Positions 6,548-15,432 of a stretch of DNA of 64,000 nucleotides are shown here, piece after piece. Where the stretch lies: NCBI RefSeq assembly GCF_019599265.1, contig NZ_JAHZTC010000011.1, forward strand, positions 1-64,000, given 5' to 3'. Under the pieces are notes generated by a model. It was not told where the DNA came from. It saw only the letters and a program-made list of their open reading frames with translations, and ran no database searches. The position numbers and the translations under genes are program-made. Position 1 is the stretch's first letter. The number at the start of each line of letters is the position of its first letter. The stretch is from Pontibacter sp. HSC-14F20. Lineage in GTDB: Bacteria; Bacteroidota; Bacteroidia; Cytophagales; Hymenobacteraceae.

Positions 6548-9304
6548 ATGGATAAATATACCTATATCGCCAATGCGCACGGAGCCTATATAGACGAGCT
6601 TTATAAAGCTTATCAGCAGGACCCGGAGTCTGTGGACTTTGGATGGCGCAAATTCTTTGAAGGTTTTGACTTCTCAACAGCTTACAACGAGAACGGCCAC
6701 GACACAGCAGAAACCACTGCCGGTGCTCCTGCCAAATCTGCCGCCGCTGGCGAGTCAGACAAAGAGGTAGCTGTTCGCAATTTTATATATGCCTACCGCA
6801 GCCGCGGTCACCTACGTTCTAAAACCAACCCGGTACGTGAGCGCAAAGACCGTAAGGCCCTGCTCGACCTGAAAGACTTTGGACTTTCAGAAGCGGACCT
6901 GGACACTGTGTTTCAGGTGGGTGAAGTAATCGGTATCGGACCCGCTAAACTGCGCGACATTGTGGCAAAGGTACAGCAGATTTACGAAGGGCCGATCGGT
7001 TATGAGTATATGTACATCCGCAACCCGGAAGTGCTTACGTGGTTGCAAAACAAAATAGAAAAAGAATTCCCTGCCTTTAACCCAGGTATAGAATACAAAA
7101 AACGCATTCTTTCTAAACTGAACGAAGCGGTTGTATTCGAGAACTTCCTGCACACAAAATTTTTAGGTCAGAAGCGTTTCTCACTGGAGGGTGGCGAAAC
7201 AACTATACCTGCCCTGGATGCCATCATTGACAAAGCCTCTGATTTGGGTGCAAAAGAAGTGGTGATAGGTATGGCGCACCGCGGTCGCCTGAACGTGTTG
7301 GCTAACATCATGGGCAAAACCTACGAGCAGATTTTCTCGGAGTTTGAGGGCACAGCCACACCAGACCTTACCATGGGCGATGGTGACGTGAAGTACCACA
7401 TGGGCTTCTCTTCTGAAGTAGTGACACCTACATCCGGTAATACAGTTAATCTGAAACTGGCACCGAACCCATCGCACTTAGAGGCGGTGAACCCAGTGGT
7501 GGAAGGCTTCGTGCGTGCCAAGATTGACTGCATGTACGACCGCGACCCGAAACAAATTGTACCTATCCTGATTCATGGCGACGCTGCCCTGGCCGGACAA
7601 GGTATAGTATATGAGGTAACGCAAATGGCCAAGCTGAAAGGCTACCAGACCGGCGGTACCATTCACTTCGTGATCAATAACCAAGTAGGCTTTACTACTG
7701 ATTTTGAAGATGCCCGTTCTTCTATCTACTGCACGGACGTAGCCAAAATTATCGATGCACCGGTGCTGCACGTGAATGGCGACGACCCGGAAGCGGTTGT
7801 GTTTGCTGTTCGCCTGGCTACAGAGTACCGTCAGAAGTTCGGCAACGACATCTTTATCGACATGGTGTGCTACCGTCGTCATGGCCACAACGAGGCAGAT
7901 GAGCCGAAATTCACGCAGCCGCACCTGTACAATCTGATATCCAAGCACCCGAATCCGCGGGAGGTATACAACAAGAACCTGATTGCCCATGGCGATATCA
8001 ATGTAGAACTGGCTCAGTCCATGGACAAAGAATTCCGCCAGATGCTGCAGGATCGTCTGGATATGGTGAAGCAGAAACCTTTGCCTTACAACTACCAGTC
8101 TCTGGAGAAGGAATGGCAGACACTGCGTCGCTCAAAACCAGAAGACTTCAACCAATCTCCTGAAACAGGTATAGCTCCTGATGTAGTGGAGCGGGTAGGC
8201 AAGGCGCTGTCAACGGTGCCGCAGGGCTTTAAGCCACTCAAGCAAATTGAGAAGCTCCTGAAAGACCGAAAAGAAATGTTCTTCGAGAGCCGCCAACTAA
8301 ACTGGGCTGCTGCCGAATTGCTGGCTTACGGTTCCCTGTTAGCAGAAGGAAAAACTGTGCGCCTAAGCGGACAGGATGTGCAGCGCGGTACGTTCTCGCA
8401 CCGTCACGCCGTGCTCCGTGATGCCAATACCAGTGCTCCTTATAATAGCCTGAACCATATCCAGGACGACCAGCGCCAACTGGAAATCTATAACTCTTTG
8501 CTGTCAGAGTATGGTGTGCTGGGCTTTGAGTTTGGCTATGCGATGGCAAACCCAAATGCACTCGTTATCTGGGAGGCACAGTTCGGGGACTTTGCCAACG
8601 GTGCTCAGGTAATGATTGATCAGTTCGTGGCCGCTACCGAGTCTAAGTGGCAGCGCATGAATGGTGTGGTAATGCTGTTGCCGCACGGCTACGAAGGGCA
8701 GGGCCCGGAGCACTCCAATGCCCGTCCGGAGCGCTTCCTGCAATTGGCTGCAGAAAATAACATGTACGTGACCAACATTACAACGCCAGCCAACTTCTTC
8801 CACTTCCTGCGTCGTCAGTTGGCCTTGCCATTCCGCAAGCCAGCTATCAATATGGCACCTAAGTCCTTGCTGCGTCATCCAAACGTGGTGTCTCCAGTGG
8901 AAGATTTCACGAAAGGAGGCTTCAGAGAAGTAATCGGTGACGATTATGCAGCCGCAAAATCAGTAAAGAAAGTATTGCTTTGTACTGGTAAGGTATACCT
9001 CGACCTGGTGGAAGAGCAGCAGAAGAACAAGCGCAAGGATGTGGCCATTATCCGTATGGAGCAGCTGGCACCGTTCCCGAAAGTGCAGTTGGAAACTGAG
9101 CTGAGTAAATACAAGAACGCGAAGGTATACTGGGTACAGGAAGAGCCGGAAAACATGGGCGGCTGGATGTACGTGCTGCGTGTGATGCGCAATGGCGTTG
9201 AAGATGTAGTAGCCCGTAAACCAAGTGCTTCGCCTGCAACAGGGTATAACAAAATACACGGCAAGGAGCAGACAGAGTTGATTGAACGTGCCTTCGCTAT
9301 TTAA
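6548..9304 (+). CDS. sucA: 2-oxoglutarate dehydrogenase E1 component
   Basis: Thiamine-diphosphate enzyme that decarboxylates 2-oxoglutarate and passes the succinyl group to the lipoyl arm of E2; cytosolic, TCA cycle. At 918 residues it is full length. It starts with the usual tail (YIANAHGAYIDELYKAYQQD, then FGWRKFFEGF). Active-site blocks are visible: GMAHRGRLNVL near residue 241, the ThDP/metal region GDAALAGQGIVYE near 344, and YRRHGHNEADEP near 440. The C-terminal transketolase-like part has EAQFGDFANGAQ and LLPHGYEGQGPEHS. It leads the E1-E2-E3 gene series, with 120 bases to odhB. A good promoter is present upstream. Confidence 0.96.
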   Translation: MDKYTYIANAHGAYIDELYKAYQQDPESVDFGWRKFFEGFDFSTAYNENGHDTAETTAGAPAKSAAAGESDKEVAVRNFIYAYRSRGHLRSKTNPVRERKDRKALLDLKDFGLSEADLDTVFQVGEVIGIGPAKLRDIVAKVQQIYEGPIGYEYMYIRNPEVLTWLQNKIEKEFPAFNPGIEYKKRILSKLNEAVVFENFLHTKFLGQKRFSLEGGETTIPALDAIIDKASDLGAKEVVIGMAHRGRLNVLANIMGKTYEQIFSEFEGTATPDLTMGDGDVKYHMGFSSEVVTPTSGNTVNLKLAPNPSHLEAVNPVVEGFVRAKIDCMYDRDPKQIVPILIHGDAALAGQGIVYEVTQMAKLKGYQTGGTIHFVINNQVGFTTDFEDARSSIYCTDVAKIIDAPVLHVNGDDPEAVVFAVRLATEYRQKFGNDIFIDMVCYRRHGHNEADEPKFTQPHLYNLISKHPNPREVYNKNLIAHGDINVELAQSMDKEFRQMLQDRLDMVKQKPLPYNYQSLEKEWQTLRRSKPEDFNQSPETGIAPDVVERVGKALSTVPQGFKPLKQIEKLLKDRKEMFFESRQLNWAAAELLAYGSLLAEGKTVRLSGQDVQRGTFSHRHAVLRDANTSAPYNSLNHIQDDQRQLEIYNSLLSEYGVLGFEFGYAMANPNALVIWEAQFGDFANGAQVMIDQFVAATESKWQRMNGVVMLLPHGYEGQGPEHSNARPERFLQLAAENNMYVTNITTPANFFHFLRRQLALPFRKPAINMAPKSLLRHPNVVSPVEDFTKGGFREVIGDDYAAAKSVKKVLLCTGKVYLDLVEEQQKNKRKDVAIIRMEQLAPFPKVQLETELSKYKNAKVYWVQEEPENMGGWMYVLRVMRNGVEDVVARKPSASPATGYNKIHGKEQTELIERAFAI

Positions 9305-9424
9305 TTCATAATGATTGCTGAATAAGGACGTTTGGCTGGTGGAGGGTAATTATCCATTAATCATTCGTCGTTATTCAGTAATGATTCGTAATTCTTAATT
9401 CGTAATTCATAATCGATAGAAAAT
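9305..9424. repeat. sucA-odhB spacer with inverted and direct short repeats
   Basis: The left part has TTAATTCATAATGATTGCTG and AATAA; the right part has TTATTCAGTAATGATTCGTA followed by near-copies of AATTCGTAATTC. The halves ATTGCTGAATAA and TTATTCAGTAAT are complementary except at one base, so the spacer can fold into a long imperfect hairpin. The spacer between the two ABC permeases (16678-16974) has a similar architecture. Confidence 0.5.
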
Positions 9425-11011
9425 ATGAGCTTAGAAGTTAAAGTGCCTGCCGTAGGTGAGTCCATCACTGAGGTAACCATAGCCCAATGGCTAAAGAAAG
9501 ACGGCGACCGAGTGGAAATGGATGAGGTGATTGCGGAGCTGGAATCTGACAAAGCCACATTCGAACTGCCCGCAGAAGCCGCAGGCATTTTACGCATCGT
9601 TGCCCAGGAAGGCGATACCATTGAGGTAGGCGCTACGATCTGCCGCATCGAGCAAAACGGCGAAGCCGGTGGCGCTCCTGCTGCCCCAGCCGCTAAACAA
9701 GAAACTGCAGCACCAACTATTGCTGCTCCGGCTGCACAGGAGCCAGCTCCGGCCGCTGCACAGGGTGCCGGTGAGACAAAAGAAATGCGTGTACCAACTG
9801 TAGGCGAGTCTATTACAGAAGTAACGATTGCCAGCTGGCTGAAAAACAACGGCGACCATGTAGAAATGGACGAGGTAATTGCCGAACTGGAATCAGATAA
9901 GGCGACTTTTGAATTGCCGGCTGAAGCCGCAGGTACGCTGCAGATCGTAGCCCAGCAAGGCGACACGGTAGAGATCGGTGGATTGCTTTGCCGCATTGTG
10001 CAGGGTGCAGGTGCCGGCGCTGCTCAGCCAGCCGCTCAACCAAGCGCTCCTGCTGCACAGCAGGCTTCTCAGCCAGCCGCTGCCGCTCCATCTGGTGGAC
10101 AAACCTACGCATCAGGCACACCTTCGCCAGCAGCCGGAAAGATTCTTTCTGAGAAAGGCATCAACCCAGCTGATGTGCAAGGTACAGGCCGCGACGGTCG
10201 CATTACGAAAGAAGACGCCGTGGGCGCTCAGAAATCAGCTGCGAAACCGGCTGCCGCCGCTGCCCCTGCCGCTAAGCAGGAAACTGCTGCCGCACCAGCT
10301 GCTTCAGGTGATCGCAACCAACGCCGCGAGAAGATGAGCTCACTGCGCAAAACAGTTGCCCGCCGCCTGGTACAGGTGAAAAATGAAACGGCTATGCTGA
10401 CGACCTTTAACGAGGTGGATATGAAGCCGATCATGGATATACGCGCCAAATACAAAGACAAGTTTAAGGAGAAGCACGAGGTAGGCCTTGGTTTCATGTC
10501 TTTCTTTACGAAGGCCTGTACCGTAGCCCTGCAGGAGTGGCCAGCTGTGAATGCACAGATCGATGGCAATGATATGATCTTCAATGATTTTGTGGATGTG
10601 TCTATCGCTGTTTCTTCACCAAAAGGTCTGGTAGTGCCGGTTATCCGCAACGCGGAAAGTCTGACACTGGATGGCATTGAGAAAGAAGTAATTCGTCTGG
10701 CGAAGAAGGCACGCGACGGGAAACTTTCGATTGAAGAGATGACAGGCGGTACCTTCACGATCACCAATGGTGGTGTGTTTGGTTCTATGATGTCAACGCC
10801 AATCATCAACGCGCCGCAGTCGGCTATACTTGGTATGCACAACATCGTGCAGCGTCCGGTTGCCGTGAACGGACAAGTTGAGATCCGTCCGATGATGTAC
10901 CTGGCCCTTTCTTACGATCACCGCATCATCGACGGTCGTGAGTCAGTTAGCTTCCTGGTTCGCGTGAAGGAGCTGTTGGAAGATCCGATGAGATTGCTTC
11001 TTGGCGTCTAA
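9425..11011 (+). CDS. odhB: Dihydrolipoyllysine succinyltransferase, E2 of 2-oxoglutarate dehydrogenase, two lipoyl domains
   Basis: Transfers the succinyl group from E1 to CoA and forms the core of the complex. Two lipoyl domains are present, each with [15 protein letters not shown] (lipoylated Lys near residues 43 and 160), joined by Ala/Pro-rich linkers. Next is an E3/E1-binding domain ([20 protein letters not shown], near 233) and the catalytic domain ending with [16 protein letters not shown] (catalytic His near 500). The [12 protein letters not shown] opening is typical of succinyl rather than acetyl transferases, and it lies directly after sucA. The second lipoyl domain is the unusual point, since many OdhB proteins have one. 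Length is 528 residues. Confidence 0.95.
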   Translation: MSLEVKVPAVGESITEVTIAQWLKKDGDRVEMDEVIAELESDKATFELPAEAAGILRIVAQEGDTIEVGATICRIEQNGEAGGAPAAPAAKQETAAPTIAAPAAQEPAPAAAQGAGETKEMRVPTVGESITEVTIASWLKNNGDHVEMDEVIAELESDKATFELPAEAAGTLQIVAQQGDTVEIGGLLCRIVQGAGAGAAQPAAQPSAPAAQQASQPAAAAPSGGQTYASGTPSPAAGKILSEKGINPADVQGTGRDGRITKEDAVGAQKSAAKPAAAAAPAAKQETAAAPAASGDRNQRREKMSSLRKTVARRLVQVKNETAMLTTFNEVDMKPIMDIRAKYKDKFKEKHEVGLGFMSFFTKACTVALQEWPAVNAQIDGNDMIFNDFVDVSIAVSSPKGLVVPVIRNAESLTLDGIEKEVIRLAKKARDGKLSIEEMTGGTFTITNGGVFGSMMSTPIINAPQSAILGMHNIVQRPVAVNGQVEIRPMMYLALSYDHRIIDGRESVSFLVRVKELLEDPMRLLLGV

Positions 11012-11020
11012 ATTATTGAG

Positions 11021-11057
11021 ATAAGGAAGGAGGGGTAAGCGCTAAAGTTTGCTCCTC
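11021..11057 (+). terminator. Probable terminator after odhB
   Basis: AAGGAGGGGTAAGC pairs with GTTTGCTCCTCCTT (with G-U pairs) and is followed by TATTTTTTG. It could separate lpdA from sucA-odhB or only attenuate readthrough. Confidence 0.7.
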
Positions 11058-11081
11058 CTTTATTTTTTGCTTTTGCAGAGT

Positions 11082-11113
11082 ATGGCAGGAGCGAGGACAC
11101 TCGCTCCTGCCAT
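11082..11113. repeat. Perfect 14-bp stem-loop between odhB and lpdA
   Basis: ATGGCAGGAGCGAG at 11082-11095 and CTCGCTCCTGCCAT at 11100-11113 form a perfect stem with a GACA loop. No T run follows, so it is not a classic terminator. It may be a REP-like dispersed palindrome or an mRNA processing or stabilising element. Confidence 0.6.
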
Positions 11114-11171
11114 GTGAACTATAGAAACCAAAATAAAACGAGAGGTATACCTCTCCCTAAAATAGAGACAG

Positions 11172-12575
11172 ATGAAATACGATGTTACAGTAATCGGTTC
11201 TGGTCCTGGCGGGTATGTGGCGGCTATACGCTGCGCACAACTGGGCCTGAAAACTGCTATTATAGAGAAATACAATGTGCTGGGCGGTACTTGCCTAAAT
11301 GTGGGCTGTATACCTTCTAAGGCACTGCTTGATTCATCAGAGCATTACCACAACGCGGCGCATACCTTTAAGGAGCACGGTATTGAGCTGAATGACCTAC
11401 AGGTGAACATTGAGCAGATGATCAACCGCAAGGCTGGCGTGGTGAAGTCGAATAACGACGGCATTGCCTTCCTAATGAAGAAAAACAAAATCGATACCTA
11501 CTACGGTATGGGTTCTTTTGTGAACAAGAACACCATCAAAATAGCAGGTACAGACGGTCAGGAGCAGCAGATCGAGACAGACAAAACTATTATCGCAACA
11601 GGTTCTAAGCCAACTTCGCTTCCTTTCCTACCGATTGACAAGAAGCGCATCATTACCTCTACAGAAGCTTTGGAACTGAAAGAGGTACCGAAGAAAATGA
11701 TCGTGATCGGTGGTGGTGTGATTGGTTTGGAGCTGGGTTCTGTGTATGCTCGCCTGGGTACGAAAGTGCAGGTGATTGAATATATGGACGCCATCATCCC
11801 GACCATGGACCGAGCGTTGGGTAAAGAGCTGCAGCGTGTGCTTAAGAAAACATTGGGCTTCGAGTTCTTCTTCAACCACAAAGTAACCGGCGCTACCAAC
11901 GGAGGCGAAACAGTAACTGTGACGGCTGAGAACCCGAAAGGCGAAACCGTGACCTTTGACGGTGACTACGTGCTGGTATCGGTGGGCCGTAAGCCTTATA
12001 CCGAAGGACTTGGTTTGGAGAATGCCGGTGTACAGATGGGTGAGCGTGGCATGATTGCCGTAAACGACCACCTGGAAACCAATGTACCGGGTATCTACGC
12101 GATCGGTGATGTGGTGCGTGGCGCGATGCTGGCCCACAAAGCTGAAGAAGAAGGCGTGTTCGTGGCAGAGACCATCGTAGGCCAGAAGCCGCACATCAAC
12201 TACAACCTGATCCCGGGTGTGGTGTATACCTGGCCGGAAGTGGCGGGCGTAGGTTATACCGAGGAGCAGCTGAAAGAGCAGGGCCGTACCTATAAAACAG
12301 GTTCCTTCCCGTTCAAAGCTTCAGGTCGTGCCAAGGCGTCGATGGATACGGACGGTTTCGTTAAAGTGCTGGCCGACAAGGAAACAGACGAGATCCTGGG
12401 TATGCACATGATCGGCCCACGTATAGCTGACCTGATTGCAGAGGCAGTCGTGGCGATGGAATTCCGAGCTTCGGCAGAGGATATTTCCCGCATGAGCCAT
12501 GCACACCCAACGTATACGGAGGCCATCAAAGAGGCTTGCCTGGCAGCGACAGAAAACCGCGCCCTGCATATCTAG
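11172..12575 (+). CDS. lpdA: Dihydrolipoyl dehydrogenase (E3)
   Basis: FAD-dependent enzyme that reoxidises dihydrolipoyl groups with NAD+, shared by 2-oxo acid dehydrogenase complexes. Visible features: the N-terminal FAD dinucleotide fold VIGSGPGGYVAA (8-19), the redox disulfide GGTCLNVGCIPSK (Cys41, Cys46), the NAD fold VIGGGVIGLELGSV, the second FAD motif GIYAIGDVVRGAMLAHKAEE, and the C-terminal dimer/active-site segment SHAHPTYTEAIKE. Length 467 is normal. Placement after odhB suggests it serves the 2-oxoglutarate dehydrogenase complex, though it probably also serves others. A hairpin and a likely terminator precede it, and a clear terminator follows. Confidence 0.96.
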   Translation: MKYDVTVIGSGPGGYVAAIRCAQLGLKTAIIEKYNVLGGTCLNVGCIPSKALLDSSEHYHNAAHTFKEHGIELNDLQVNIEQMINRKAGVVKSNNDGIAFLMKKNKIDTYYGMGSFVNKNTIKIAGTDGQEQQIETDKTIIATGSKPTSLPFLPIDKKRIITSTEALELKEVPKKMIVIGGGVIGLELGSVYARLGTKVQVIEYMDAIIPTMDRALGKELQRVLKKTLGFEFFFNHKVTGATNGGETVTVTAENPKGETVTFDGDYVLVSVGRKPYTEGLGLENAGVQMGERGMIAVNDHLETNVPGIYAIGDVVRGAMLAHKAEEEGVFVAETIVGQKPHINYNLIPGVVYTWPEVAGVGYTEEQLKEQGRTYKTGSFPFKASGRAKASMDTDGFVKVLADKETDEILGMHMIGPRIADLIAEAVVAMEFRASAEDISRMSHAHPTYTEAIKEACLAATENRALHI

Positions 12576-12596
12576 TTAAGATCATATTGGCATAGT

Positions 12597-12633
12597 AAAA
12601 ACAGCATCACCCGAAAATGGTGGTGCTGTTTTT
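12597..12633 (+). terminator. Terminator of lpdA
   Basis: AAAAACAGCATCACC and GGTGGTGCTGTTTTT form a near-perfect stem with a short loop, 21 bases after the stop codon. Confidence 0.88.
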
Positions 12634-12716
12634 GTTTTATAACTATATAGCGATTAAAACTCTCTGGTTATGTTTTACGTTGTATTAAAACATGAAGCAC
12701 TAAACCAGGTATAGCC

Positions 12717-12926
12717 ATGAACGAGCCGCAGCAATCCTTTGACAAAGTATTAAAAATCATGTTGGGACTCGGCATCCTGCTGCCTTTCCTGGTCGCGAGC
12801 TATACCTGCCAAGTGATCAGCTCTAGCCTGTTGGCAAAGGGCTTATTGTTTGTAACCATCTTCACTTTCGCTTTTCTCATCTATTGGATCGTGGTGCGCA
12901 CCATCGTGCAGTTTCTGGAAGAATAA
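12717..12926 (+). CDS. Small two-helix membrane protein, unknown
   Basis: 69 residues starting MNEPQQSFDKVLKIMLGLG. Two hydrophobic segments (about 16-33 and 39-61) suggest two membrane helices with a short link containing Cys. No family recognised. It is preceded by the lpdA terminator and followed by an 86-base gap to the pentapeptide-repeat gene, so it may have its own promoter. An AGGTATA word ends 4 bases before the start codon. Confidence 0.6.
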   Translation: MNEPQQSFDKVLKIMLGLGILLPFLVASYTCQVISSSLLAKGLLFVTIFTFAFLIYWIVVRTIVQFLEE

Positions 12927-13012
12927 AATAGATGGTCAGGCAACCATTCGCAGACTTGCTTCATCTAGAGGGTATAAGCTGATATTTCACTCAAAACTTA
13001 TACCTTAAGACC

Positions 13013-13792
13013 ATGAAAAAATCATTCCTACTCCTTTTCCTGTTAGCGGTTCCTTTTCTAACCTGGGCGCAAACGCGCGTGAATGCCTCTGAAATTATCT
13101 CTAAGATAAACCGTGGCGAGGCCGTGACTTACAAGAATGCTGAAATTGTGGGGGTGCTGGACTTGACGCGTCTGGACAACATGCGCCTCGATAAAAAGGC
13201 TGACAATAAGAATAGTACGAATGAGTATATCAGCACCGTAAAAGCACCTGTGACCTTTGTGAACTGCACTTTCAAAGACGACGTGCTGGCGTATTATAAT
13301 CCGGATAACCAAGATATAAAACTTCTCAACAGGAAAAACGAGTTGTTCAATACTGATTTCGAAAAGGCTGTTCGATTTGAGGACTGTGTGTTTGAAGGAT
13401 ACAGCGCTTTTAAATATGCCAAATTCAAAGATGACGTATCGTTTGCAGGCAGCAGTTTTCAACACGAAGCGTTGTTCAAGTACACCAAGTTTTCCAGATC
13501 AGCTGACTTTACGAACGCAAAGTTTGCAGAAGAGGCCAACTTCAAGTACGTAGCATTTCCGGCGGAGGCAAGTTTCGAGAATGCTGCTTTTAAAAGAGAG
13601 GCGAATTTCAAATATGCCAAGTTTAGTGGTGACGCTGATTTTAAGGCGGCAGATTTTAGAGGTTTGGCCAACTTTAAATATACCAAAGTAACGAACAACA
13701 TGCACTTACAAAGAGCCATGTTCAGAGGCGATGAGGACTTTAAGTATACAAAAGTCAACAACCGAATGGTCTTTAGCCGAACTGAAAACTAA
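13013..13792 (+). CDS. Exported pentapeptide-repeat protein
   Basis: The signal peptide MKKSFLLLFLLAVPFLTWAQ (cleavage after WAQ) is followed by a domain with EIISKINRGEAVTYKNAEIV and GVLDLT, then from about residue 115 onward many A(D/N)F-type pentapeptides such as FKYAKF, ADFTNAKF and ANFKYVAF. These build a right-handed quadrilateral beta helix. The periplasmic role is unknown. Its stop codon overlaps the convergent minus-strand gene by four bases. Confidence 0.85.
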   Translation: MKKSFLLLFLLAVPFLTWAQTRVNASEIISKINRGEAVTYKNAEIVGVLDLTRLDNMRLDKKADNKNSTNEYISTVKAPVTFVNCTFKDDVLAYYNPDNQDIKLLNRKNELFNTDFEKAVRFEDCVFEGYSAFKYAKFKDDVSFAGSSFQHEALFKYTKFSRSADFTNAKFAEEANFKYVAFPAEASFENAAFKREANFKYAKFSGDADFKAADFRGLANFKYTKVTNNMHLQRAMFRGDEDFKYTKVNNRMVFSRTEN

Positions 13793-14361
13793 ATGGTGTC
13801 CTTGCCGCCCAGCAAGTGGAGCAACTTCCCCAAACCCCCTTCAGGAAGGTAAGCAGGTATAGGAGCCAACTCCAGCCACTGAGTACGCACCTGGTTAACC
13901 AGTGCTAAGCTCAGTGGCTCTTTATACCGTCGAGTGGCTATTTGCACTGCTACAGCTGTTTTCAAGGTATTTGCCTTCACCCTGATGGTGTGCTGGCTAT
14001 ACCTGGCCGGGTGCAGATGCACGTGCCTTCCTTCAACTACGCCCCAACGCAGTACCCACTTGCTTTCGTCAGACAGGCTAATCAACTTATACTCCGCTCC
14101 ACTGTCCGACAGGTATAGCCGGTAAGCATCTGGGGCAAGGGCGCGGTGCTTTTGCAGGTATAGGGTGGTTTCATTAGCAATTTGTTGGGCGGATAACTTA
14201 CCCAGGTATAGGTCGAGCTGCGAACGGCCTAACGTCTTAAGCTGTGCCCTCAGAAATGAATCTTCTGCATCGGTATGTGTCTCTATAAACTCCCGAATAT
14301 ATCCCAGGTGATGCTTCAAAGGGTGAAAAAGGATGGGCTGGGGTAGGTCCGAATATCGCAT
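13789..14361 (-). CDS. Conserved hypothetical protein
   Basis: 190 residues with no signal peptide or membrane segment. The N-terminal half (LPQPILFHPLKHHLGYIREF, HTDAEDSFLRAQLKTLG) is helical; the middle has EYKLISLSDESKWVLRWGVV followed by RHVHLHPAR and suggests a beta-rich segment. The composition is that of a genuine gene and the frame is cleanly open. No family is recognised. It converges with, and overlaps by four bases, the pentapeptide-repeat gene. Several AGGTATA words lie inside it. Confidence 0.7.
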   Translation of the reverse strand: MRYSDLPQPILFHPLKHHLGYIREFIETHTDAEDSFLRAQLKTLGRSQLDLYLGKLSAQQIANETTLYLQKHRALAPDAYRLYLSDSGAEYKLISLSDESKWVLRWGVVEGRHVHLHPARYSQHTIRVKANTLKTAVAVQIATRRYKEPLSLALVNQVRTQWLELAPIPAYLPEGGLGKLLHLLGGKDTI

Positions 14362-14670
14362 AGCCTTTCTACGAAGCTCAGGTATAGCGATTAAATTATT
14401 TTCTATAGCGCAGGCAACCTCCCGCCTGTCTGTTTCATCTTTATCATGAACAAAGCAAAATAGTCAGGTATTGAGTTTCGTTTTAACTTAAATAAGGGGT
14501 GAGGTAACTGAAACTACTCTGCTAAAAGGTAATCGGTTAAGAGACAAATTATACCTATCAATCGATAGAAAAACCTTGTAGGTATAAAATTTAGAAATCC
14601 TGGCACTATATAGAGCACCTTGTCTGGCAAATTCCTGTAAATTATTTGCCGTCATTTTTGTCTGTCGCCT
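14362..14670. other. Divergent promoter region of the hypothetical gene and the ABC operon
   Basis: About 300 bases, AT-rich, with AGGTATA/TATACCT words near 14380, 14550 and 14580. It must contain the promoters for both flanking genes, but no convincing TAnnTTTG element was seen. No ORF of note. Confidence 0.4.
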
Positions 14671-15390
14671 ATGATACAGTTGGAAAATATACATAAATAC
14701 TATGCAGTGGGGCACAACAAACTGCACGTGCTCAAAGGCATTGATATGCACATAGAAGAGGGCGAACTGGTCTCGATCATGGGCTCTTCCGGCTCTGGCA
14801 AATCCACGCTGCTCAACATACTCGGCATCCTCGACGACTACGACAGCGGCAGCTATACCCTGGCAGGCACGCCTATCCGGAATCTATCAGCTGCGAAGGC
14901 TGCCTATTACCGCAATAAGTTTCTGGGTTTCGTATTTCAGTCCTTCAACCTGCTTTCTTTCAAAAACGCGATAGAGAACGTGGCCCTACCACTCTACTAC
15001 CAGAATGTGGGCCGCAAACAGCGCAACAAACTGGCCCTAGAGTACCTCGACAGGGTGGGCCTAAGGGATTGGGCAGAGCACTCCCCCAACGAAATGTCAG
15101 GTGGTCAGAAACAGCGGGTAGCCATTGCCAGAGCGCTTATTTCGCAACCTAAACTGATCCTGGCCGACGAACCGACCGGTGCCCTCGACACGCAGACTTC
15201 TTACGATGTGATGGATATTTTCAAAGACGTGAACAGCAAAGGTATGACGGTCGTAATCGTGACACACGAAAACGACATTGCTGCCCAAACGCACCGCGTT
15301 ATCCGGCTCAAAGACGGTCTGATCGTGAATAGTGACCACGGTGCAGAAGAGGCTATACTCGCTGCAGAAGCTGTCGCGGCGAAGAGTTAA
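14671..15390 (+). CDS. ABC exporter ATPase, MacB/LolD type
   Basis: ATP-binding subunit energising the two FtsX-type permeases that follow. It has Walker A GSSGSGKST (38-46), the Q-loop GFVFQSFNLL, the signature MSGGQKQR (about 142), Walker B LILADEPTGALDT (about 162) and the switch His in VIVTHEND. At 239 residues it matches stand-alone MacB/LolD ATPases. The permease gene starts 42 bases later, and an adaptor gene closes the operon, which points to a tripartite efflux system rather than lipoprotein sorting. The substrate is not shown by the sequence. Confidence 0.9.
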   Translation: MIQLENIHKYYAVGHNKLHVLKGIDMHIEEGELVSIMGSSGSGKSTLLNILGILDDYDSGSYTLAGTPIRNLSAAKAAYYRNKFLGFVFQSFNLLSFKNAIENVALPLYYQNVGRKQRNKLALEYLDRVGLRDWAEHSPNEMSGGQKQRVAIARALISQPKLILADEPTGALDTQTSYDVMDIFKDVNSKGMTVVIVTHENDIAAQTHRVIRLKDGLIVNSDHGAEEAILAAEAVAAKS

Positions 15391-15432
15391 CGAACATAGA
15401 CACCAGCAATCAACAATTTAACAATCAAGTAG

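Noticed and set aside
8993-11158. AGGTATACCT palindromes as operators for single genes
   Set aside because: They are pairs of the genome-wide AGGTATA word, and several lie inside coding sequence, so a gene-specific operator role is unlikely.
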